10,945 nucleotides of DNA from Ilumatobacteraceae bacterium (lineage in GTDB: Bacteria; Actinomycetota; Acidimicrobiia; Acidimicrobiales; Ilumatobacteraceae). The stretch is from the NCBI GenBank assembly GCA_025456105.1, contig JALOLG010000016.1:4352-15296 (forward strand), given 5' to 3'. Below are positions 6,263 to 10,945 of the stretch, one piece after another. A program made the position numbers and the translations under genes. Under the pieces are notes generated by a model. That model was not told the origin of the DNA, did no database searches, and worked only from the letters and a program-made list of their open reading frames with translations. The stretch's first letter is position 1. Each line of letters opens with the position of its first letter.

Positions 6263-7626
6263 GCCGCCGCCACGAACGAGGGGTCGGCGGTGGGCCCGAT
6301 GTCGACGACGCGGTCGGCGAGGTGGAGCGTGAGCGGTCGGAGCCCCGCCGGCACCCACTCGACGGTGAGCGTGAGCGGGCCCTCGGTCGCGGCGACGGTG
6401 AGCACCCGCAGGGCGCGATCGTCGGCGACGAGGCGCACCGAGCCGGAGCCGTCGGTGAGGGCGCGGCCGTCCGCAGCCAACGACGCCCGCACCGTGGCGG
6501 GGAGGCGATCGAGCCACGGCTCCTGTGCGACGGCACGACCGATCTCGTCGAGCGCCGCCGCCAGCGTGCGGGCCTCCGGCCGGCTCGCCGCCGACTCGCC
6601 CACCCGCCGACCGACGAGCACCCGCAGCCCGTCACCGGGATAGCGGTGCAGGTCGCCCTCGAACGACGTGCCGACGGGCAGCGACCGGTCGAGCGCCTGC
6701 TGGTACGCCGCGAACGACAGCACCATCGCCCAGCGGCCGGTGCGCTCACCGCGCAGCCAGCACCGCCGCACCTCGATCCGGTCCTCGCGCGTGTCGCTGC
6801 GCCCGAGGACGTGCCAGCGATCGGTCTCGGGCACGCCGGCGAGCACGTCGGCCTGGCGGACCTGCCAGCCCGTCGCGAGGCCCACGGCGTCGGCGAGGTG
6901 GTCGGGCAGATCAGGGAGGCGCAGCGCGGCGTTCGCGAGCAGGTGCAGCAGCCCGAGCTCCTCCAGCACCGCGGCGTGCCAGTCGTCGCCGACGCCGACG
7001 AGCCCGGCGACGCGCCGCACCCGGTTCGCGAGCGCCCCCGCCCTGGCGTCGACCAGCCGGGCCGCCAGGTCGTCCCAGGTGGCGTAGCGCGCCACCGAGG
7101 GGTCGGCGAGCCCGAGGCGCAGCCGGTCGTCGAGCCACTGCTCGAGCGCCACCAGCCCCTCGCGCAGGCGGGCGATGCGGTCGTCGCGGGTGTGGCGGTC
7201 GATCGGGGCGGGCGGCGCCGGCGGCGAGGGCCGTGGGTCGGGTGCGGCCGGGCGGTCGTCGGACTCGGGTGGCGGGCGGCTCGCCGCTCCCCACCGCGCC
7301 ACCGATGCAGGTGGCGGAGCGGTGGGCACGTCGCCGCGCACCCACGCCAGCAGCAGCGCGAGTGCGTGCTTGCACGGCCGCTGCCGGCTGGCGCAGGTGC
7401 AGGTGGTGACGACGTCGACGTGGTGGACGGCGACGTCGTACGGCTCGGCGCGGCCGCCGCGCACCCGACCCCACACGAGCCGGTCGTCGCAGCCGGTGGT
7501 CAGCCACTGGCCGGGCGCGGCGAGCGGCTCGGCCGCCTCGATGGCACGCGCCGAGGGAGCGATCGCGTGCACCTGCTCGAGCTCCCAGCGACCGTCCACG
7601 GCCGTCGAGGGTACGCTCCGCGCCAT
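6259..7626 (-). CDS. SWIM zinc-finger protein (YehQ-like), first gene of the MoxR/VWA operon
   Basis: This 455-aa protein has a SWIM-type zinc finger, with ligands C76, C78, C85 and H87 (CxC-x6-CxH, in TCTCASRQRPCKHALALLLAW). SWIM domains bind nucleic acid or protein; which applies here is unknown. Residues 14-63 (WELEQVHAIAPSA to VWGRVRGGRAEPY) match the conserved lead-in of this family. A Pro/Ala-rich linker follows (about 102-145), then a C-terminal domain without known motifs. Two starts are possible. ATG at 7626 keeps the conserved Trp but interlocks with the divergent CBS start codon and has only a weak ribosome site. GTG at 7572 is preceded by GGGAG with a 9-nt spacer but loses W14. 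I list the longer form because the family lead-in begins at about the Trp. The stop overlaps the DUF5691-like start (ATGA). Confidence 0.86.
   Translation of the reverse strand: MARSVPSTAVDGRWELEQVHAIAPSARAIEAAEPLAAPGQWLTTGCDDRLVWGRVRGGRAEPYDVAVHHVDVVTTCTCASRQRPCKHALALLLAWVRGDVPTAPPPASVARWGAASRPPPESDDRPAAPDPRPSPPAPPAPIDRHTRDDRIARLREGLVALEQWLDDRLRLGLADPSVARYATWDDLAARLVDARAGALANRVRRVAGLVGVGDDWHAAVLEELGLLHLLANAALRLPDLPDHLADAVGLATGWQVRQADVLAGVPETDRWHVLGRSDTREDRIEVRRCWLRGERTGRWAMVLSFAAYQQALDRSLPVGTSFEGDLHRYPGDGLRVLVGRRVGESAASRPEARTLAAALDEIGRAVAQEPWLDRLPATVRASLAADGRALTDGSGSVRLVADDRALRVLTVAATEGPLTLTVEWVPAGLRPLTLHLADRVVDIGPTADPSFVAAA
7608..7613 (-). promoter_or_regulatory. Possible overlapping -10 for the minus-strand operon
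   Basis: On the minus strand, bases 7613 to 7608 read TACCCT, a TANNNT hexamer that shares its TA with the plus-strand candidate -10. Transcription would start near 7601. That would suit the alternative GTG start of the SWIM gene at 7572, giving a leader of about 29 nt with GGGAG at 7587-7583, but it would exclude the ATG at 7626. No convincing -35 is visible. This is weak evidence resting on a short degenerate motif. Confidence 0.25.
7612..7617 (+). promoter_or_regulatory. Candidate -10 element for leaderless cbs transcript
   Basis: GGTACGCT at 7610-7617 contains TACGCT, a TANNNT-type -10 hexamer. It ends seven bases before the ATG at 7625, so transcription starting at the usual distance would begin at or next to the A of the start codon. 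No good -35 is visible; the best candidate is GCGACC at 7588-7593 with an 18-nt spacer. A GAGGG at 7607-7611 lies 13 nt from the ATG, further than ideal for ribosome binding, which also fits leaderless initiation. Transcript-start mapping would be needed to confirm it. Confidence 0.4.
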
Positions 7627-9040
7627 GTCCCAGGCCGACGACCCCCGTCTGGCCGGCACGGCGATCGCCCCGTCGGTGCTCGACCTGATCGGCAACACGC
7701 CGCTGGTGCGCATGAAGCGCATCATGGAGGCGGAGGATCTCCCCTGCGTGCTGGCCATGAAGATGGAGACCACCAACCCGGGCGGCTCGGCCAAGGACCG
7801 GCCCGCACTGGAGATGATCCTCGCCGCCGAGCGCGACGGCCAGCTGCGACCGGGCGGCACCATCGTCGAGCCCACCAGCGGCAACACCGGTGTCGGGCTC
7901 GCGATCGTGGCCGCGCAGCGCGGCTACCGCTGCGTGTTCGTGATGACCGACAAGGTCGCACCCGAGAAGGTCTCGCTGCTCAAGGCCTACGGTGCCGAGG
8001 TCGTGGTGTGCCCGGTGGCCGTCGCACCCGAGGACGAGCGCAGCTACTACAAGGTCGCCGAGCGGCTCACCCACGAGCTCGATGCGTTCCGGCCGAACCA
8101 GTACGCGAACCCGGCCAACCCCGCGGCGCACTACGCGAGCACGGGTCCCGAGCTGTGGGCCCAGACCGCCGGCCGCATCACCCACTTCGTCGCCGGCGCC
8201 GGCACGTGCGGCTCGATCACCGGCACCGCCCGGTTCCTGAAGGAGCAGAACCCGGCGGTGCGGATCGTCGCGGCCGATCCCGAGGGCTCGGTGTTCTCCG
8301 GTGGCTCGGGTCGCCCGTACCTGGTGGAGGGCGTCGGGGAGGACTTCTTCCCCGCCGCCTGGGACCCGTCGCTCTACGACGAGGTCATCGCGATCAGCGA
8401 CGAGGAGAGCTTCCTCACGGCACGTCGGGTGTCGCAGGTGGAGGGCATCCTCATCGGCGGGTCGGGCGGCATGGCGGTCGCCGCCGCGATCCAGGTCGCC
8501 CGGCGGGCCGCGCCCGACGACATCGTCGTCGTGCTCAACCCCGACTCGGGCCGCGGCTACCTCTCGCGGGTGTTCGACGACGCCTGGATGGCCAACTACG
8601 GCTTCCTCCGCGAGTGCGACCGCTGCGTCGCCGCGGTGCTCGACGCCCGCTCCGACTCGCTCGACTCGCTGCTGTACGTGAACCCGGCCGAGACCGTGCG
8701 GGTCGCGATCGAGCGCATGCGCCAGCACGGCGTGAGCCAGCTGCCGGTGTGCAAGAACCAGCCTCCGTTCGCCGCCGCCGAGGTGGCCGGGTCGGTCGAC
8801 GAGCTGGAGCTGATGGAGACGATCGCCCGCGACCCGTCGGCCATGGACATGCCCGTCGAGAAGATCATGGGGCCCAAGCTGCCCACGATCGGGATCGGCC
8901 AGCAGGTCGACCGAGCGGTCGAGATGCTCGAGACGGCGCCGGCGCTGCTGGTGCTCGCGGGCGGCCGACCCGTGAGCGTCCTCACGCGCACCGACGTGCT
9001 GGCCTACTTCGAAGCCATCGCAGGAGACGCCCGTGGGTGA
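7625..9040 (+). CDS. cbs: Cystathionine beta-synthase
   Basis: This enzyme condenses serine (or activated serine) with homocysteine to cystathionine using PLP. The protein is 471 aa and lacks the N-terminal heme domain of animal enzymes; it opens almost directly with VLDLIGNTPLVRM (18-30). The Schiff-base lysine is K57 in NPGGSAKDRP, the substrate loop is TSGNTG (84-89), and the phosphate-binding loop is GAGTCGSITG (191-200). A pair of CBS regulatory domains covers about 335-471, so allosteric control by an adenosyl ligand is possible. Oddities are C195 where GAGTGG is usual, and a C331-x2-C334 pair in the linker before the CBS domains. ATG at 7625 is chosen because the family homology begins soon after it and a -10-like element is placed for leaderless transcription. 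The stop overlaps the next gene by 8 nt, implying co-translation. Confidence 0.94.
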   Translation: MSQADDPRLAGTAIAPSVLDLIGNTPLVRMKRIMEAEDLPCVLAMKMETTNPGGSAKDRPALEMILAAERDGQLRPGGTIVEPTSGNTGVGLAIVAAQRGYRCVFVMTDKVAPEKVSLLKAYGAEVVVCPVAVAPEDERSYYKVAERLTHELDAFRPNQYANPANPAAHYASTGPELWAQTAGRITHFVAGAGTCGSITGTARFLKEQNPAVRIVAADPEGSVFSGGSGRPYLVEGVGEDFFPAAWDPSLYDEVIAISDEESFLTARRVSQVEGILIGGSGGMAVAAAIQVARRAAPDDIVVVLNPDSGRGYLSRVFDDAWMANYGFLRECDRCVAAVLDARSDSLDSLLYVNPAETVRVAIERMRQHGVSQLPVCKNQPPFAAAEVAGSVDELELMETIARDPSAMDMPVEKIMGPKLPTIGIGQQVDRAVEMLETAPALLVLAGGRPVSVLTRTDVLAYFEAIAGDARG

Positions 9041-10193
9041 GCAGGAGCAGCAGGCCGGCTGGTCGTTCGAGACCCGGGCCATCCACGAGGGCCAGCCACC
9101 CGACCCCACCACCGGCGCGGTGGTGGTGCCCATCTCGCTGAGCACCACGTTCGCCCAGGAGGCCGTGGGCGAGCACCGCGGCTACGAGTACTCGCGGTCG
9201 GGCAACCCCACGCGGACGGCGCTCGAGACGTGCGTCGCCTCGCTCGAGTCGGCCCGGCACGGCCTGGCGTTCGCCAGCGGGCTCGCGGCGGAGGACAACG
9301 TGCTTCGCCTCGTGCGGCCGGGCCGGCGCGTGCTGCTCGGCAACGACGCCTACGGCGGGACGTTCCGGCTGATCTCGAAGGTGTGGGGCCCGCTCGGCGT
9401 GGCGCACACGGCCGTCGACCTCACCGACGTCGACGCGCTCGCGGCCGACTGGCCCGACGACACCGACATGGTGTGGCTCGAGACCCCCACCAACCCGCTG
9501 CTCAGCTGCATCGACATCGAGCGCGTCGCCGAGGTGGCGCACACCCACGGCGCGCTGGTGGTGGTCGACAACACGTTCGCCACGCCGTACCTGCAGCAGC
9601 CGATCACGCTCGGTGCCGACATCGTGGTGCACTCGGCCACCAAGTACCTCGGCGGCCACAGCGACGTGGTGGGTGGGTTCCTCGCGGTCGACGACGACTC
9701 GATCGCCGAGCGCCTGCGCTTCACCCAGAACGCCGCCGGAGCGGTGCCGTCACCGTTCGACTGCTACCTCGTGCTGCGCGGTGTGAAGACCCTCGCCGTG
9801 CGCATGGACCGCCACTGCCAGAACGCCCGCGCCGTCGTCGATCTGCTCGTCGGGCACCCCAAGGTCGACCGCGTGCTGTACCCACAGCTGCCCGACCACC
9901 CCGGTCATGCCGCAGCCGCGCGCCAGATGCGCGACTTCGGTGGCATGGTGAGCTTCACGGTGCGCGGTGGCGAGGCGGCGGCCCGTGCGGTGGCGGCCGC
10001 CACCGAGGTGTTCACCCTCGCCGAGTCGCTCGGCGCCGTCGAGAGCCTCATCGAGCACCCGGGTGCCATGACGCACGCGTCGGCAGCCGGGTCACCCCTC
10101 GAGGTGCCGGCCGACCTGGTTCGGCTGTCGGTGGGACTCGAGCACGCCGACGACCTCGTCGCCGACCTGGAGCAGGCCCTCGAGCACGGCTGA
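9033..10193 (+). CDS. Cystathionine gamma-lyase / gamma-synthase (Cys/Met metabolism PLP enzyme)
   Basis: This is a 386-aa fold-type I PLP enzyme of the Cys/Met metabolism family. The Schiff-base lysine is K204 in HSATKYLGGHSD. Y53 and R55 (YEYSRSGNPTR) contact the cofactor phosphate of the neighbouring subunit, and D179 in VVDNTF pairs with the pyridine nitrogen. The C-terminal ESLIEHPGAMTHAS is typical. Because it is translationally coupled to cbs, breakdown of cystathionine to cysteine (reverse transsulfuration) is the natural reading. Actinobacterial relatives are, however, often annotated as cystathionine gamma-synthase (metB), and sequence alone does not separate the two reactions safely. 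The GTG start at 9033 has AGGAG at 9022-9026 with a 6-nt spacer, all inside cbs. The gene ends 3 nt before otsA. Confidence 0.93.
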   Translation: MGEQEQQAGWSFETRAIHEGQPPDPTTGAVVVPISLSTTFAQEAVGEHRGYEYSRSGNPTRTALETCVASLESARHGLAFASGLAAEDNVLRLVRPGRRVLLGNDAYGGTFRLISKVWGPLGVAHTAVDLTDVDALAADWPDDTDMVWLETPTNPLLSCIDIERVAEVAHTHGALVVVDNTFATPYLQQPITLGADIVVHSATKYLGGHSDVVGGFLAVDDDSIAERLRFTQNAAGAVPSPFDCYLVLRGVKTLAVRMDRHCQNARAVVDLLVGHPKVDRVLYPQLPDHPGHAAAARQMRDFGGMVSFTVRGGEAAARAVAAATEVFTLAESLGAVESLIEHPGAMTHASAAGSPLEVPADLVRLSVGLEHADDLVADLEQALEHG

Positions 10194-10196
10194 CCC

Positions 10197-10945
10197 ATGA
10201 CCGCCTCCCCGCTCCCCCCGCTGGTCGTGGCGGCGAACCGGCTGCCGGTGAGCCGGTGCGACGACGGGTGGGCACCGAGCCCGGGCGGGCTGGTCCGGGC
10301 GCTGCTGCCGATGCTCCGCGACAGCGGGGGGATCTGGGTGGGCTGGACCGGCGTGCCCGACGACGACGCGACGCCGTTCACGCACGAGGGCGTCGCGCTC
10401 CACCCGGTGCCGCTCGACGCCACCGAGGTGGCGGGCTACTACGAGGGCTTCGCCAACGACACGCTGTGGCCGCTCTACCACGACGCCATCCGGGAGTCGG
10501 GCTACCACGCCGAGCAGTGGGACACCTACGTGACGGTCAACGAGCGCTTCGCCGACGTGCTCGCCGAGGTGTCGCCGCCGAACTCCCTGGTGTGGGTGCA
10601 CGACTACCACCTCCAGCTGGTGCCGGCGCTGCTCCGCGCTCGCCGCACCGACGTGCGGATCGGCTTCTTCGACCACATCCCCTTCCCGCCGCTCGAGCTG
10701 TTCTCGCGCCTGCCCTCGCGGGAGGAGATCGTCCGCGGCCTGCTCGGCGCCGACCTGGTGGGGTTCCAGCGCCACGGCGACGCGCGCAACTTCGCCGCCG
10801 CCGCGACCGAGCTGCTCGGCGCCCACGGCGACGACGACGCGATCACGTTCGACGGACACACCACCACCGTCGGCGCCTTCCCGATCTCGATCGACGTCGA
10901 GGAGTTCGAGACGCTCGCCGCGGGCCGCACCACCCGCCAGCGCAC
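10197..10945 (+). CDS. otsA: Trehalose-6-phosphate synthase OtsA, N-terminal part (truncated by window end)
   Basis: This glycosyltransferase family 20 enzyme joins a nucleotide-activated glucose to glucose-6-phosphate, giving trehalose-6-phosphate. The frame runs open from ATG 10197 to the window end (249 complete codons, about half of a normal OtsA). Visible family motifs are VVAANRLPVS (10-19; R15), PGGLV (29-33), GIWVGWTG (45-52), YYEGFAND (81-88), LWPLYH (90-95), VWVHDYHLQLVPALLR (132-147), GFFDHIPFPP (156-165), GADLVGFQ (184-191) and VGAFPISID (225-233). Y82, W91, D136 and H160 align with the substrate-binding residues Y76, W85, D130 and H154 of E. coli OtsA. D159 replaces the usual Leu before that His. 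The ATG lies 3 nt after the preceding stop, so co-transcription with cbs is likely. No strong ribosome site is seen. The C-terminal half, with the nucleotide-sugar site, is outside the window. Confidence 0.95.
   Translation, partial: MTASPLPPLVVAANRLPVSRCDDGWAPSPGGLVRALLPMLRDSGGIWVGWTGVPDDDATPFTHEGVALHPVPLDATEVAGYYEGFANDTLWPLYHDAIRESGYHAEQWDTYVTVNERFADVLAEVSPPNSLVWVHDYHLQLVPALLRARRTDVRIGFFDHIPFPPLELFSRLPSREEIVRGLLGADLVGFQRHGDARNFAAAATELLGAHGDDDAITFDGHTTTVGAFPISIDVEEFETLAAGRTTRQR

Noticed and set aside
5604..6749. N-terminal extension of the AAA+ ATPase to an upstream start (741 aa)
   Set aside because: The extra residues are out-of-frame translation of the DUF5691-like and SWIM genes. ATG at 5603 gives normal YehL-type length and an ATGA junction.
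6322..9141. Plus-strand open frame of about 939 codons crossing the SWIM gene and cbs
   Set aside because: Arg/Gly/His-rich composition with no motifs; it runs out of frame through two well-supported genes.
6911..9148. Minus-strand open frame of about 745 codons opposite cbs and into the SWIM gene
   Set aside because: Asp/His/Val-rich antisense shadow. The plus-strand reading gives an intact CBS with all its cofactor residues.
10092..10859. Minus-strand open frame of 255 codons at the right end
   Set aside because: His/Arg/Val-rich shadow of otsA, whose plus-strand reading shows a full series of GT20 motifs.

Overview
This is a very GC-rich, densely coded stretch of bacterial chromosome, and the coding sense is unambiguous throughout. 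Gene content (KtrAB, a heme-less cystathionine beta-synthase paired with a Cys/Met-metabolism PLP enzyme, OtsA), frequent GTG/TTG starts and a TANNNT -10 placed for leaderless transcription suggest an actinobacterium, perhaps of the Acidimicrobiia/Ilumatobacter type. That placement is inference; no rRNA or other marker is present.

Layout. Bases 1-1203 (+) hold the 3' end of a KtrB/TrkH-type potassium channel subunit and the complete KtrA regulatory subunit, overlapping by 8 nt. Bases 1220-7626 (-) hold five genes, transcribed in the order SWIM zinc-finger protein, short DUF5691-like protein, YehL-type MoxR AAA+ ATPase, DUF5682 protein, VWA (CoxE/YehP-like) protein. All four junctions are 4-nt start/stop overlaps, so this is one tightly coupled operon. 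Bases 7625-10945 (+) hold cystathionine beta-synthase, a cystathionine gamma-lyase/gamma-synthase (8-nt overlap), and, 3 nt further on, the first 249 codons of trehalose-6-phosphate synthase, cut by the window edge. No stretch over 20 nt lacks a gene. No RNA genes, mobile elements, CRISPR arrays or convincing terminators were seen.

How the genes work together. KtrAB is a nucleotide-gated K+ uptake system. CBS plus the gamma-family enzyme form a transsulfuration module linking homocysteine, cystathionine and cysteine. OtsA makes trehalose-6-phosphate, an osmolyte/stress precursor. The five-gene minus-strand operon is the most interesting part. It has the MoxR ATPase plus VWA partner architecture known from RavA-ViaA, NorQ-NorD and CbbQ-CbbO, with three associated proteins (SWIM, DUF5682, DUF5691) and no obvious metabolic client. 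It resembles the uncharacterised yehL-yehM-yehP-yehQ cluster of E. coli. Its function is unknown; a chaperone- or conflict-type system is a reasonable hypothesis but nothing in the sequence proves it.

The divergent junction near 7625 is unusual. The two possible ATG start codons interlock in a single CATG, and TANNNT -10-like hexamers face both ways around a shared TA at 7612-7613.
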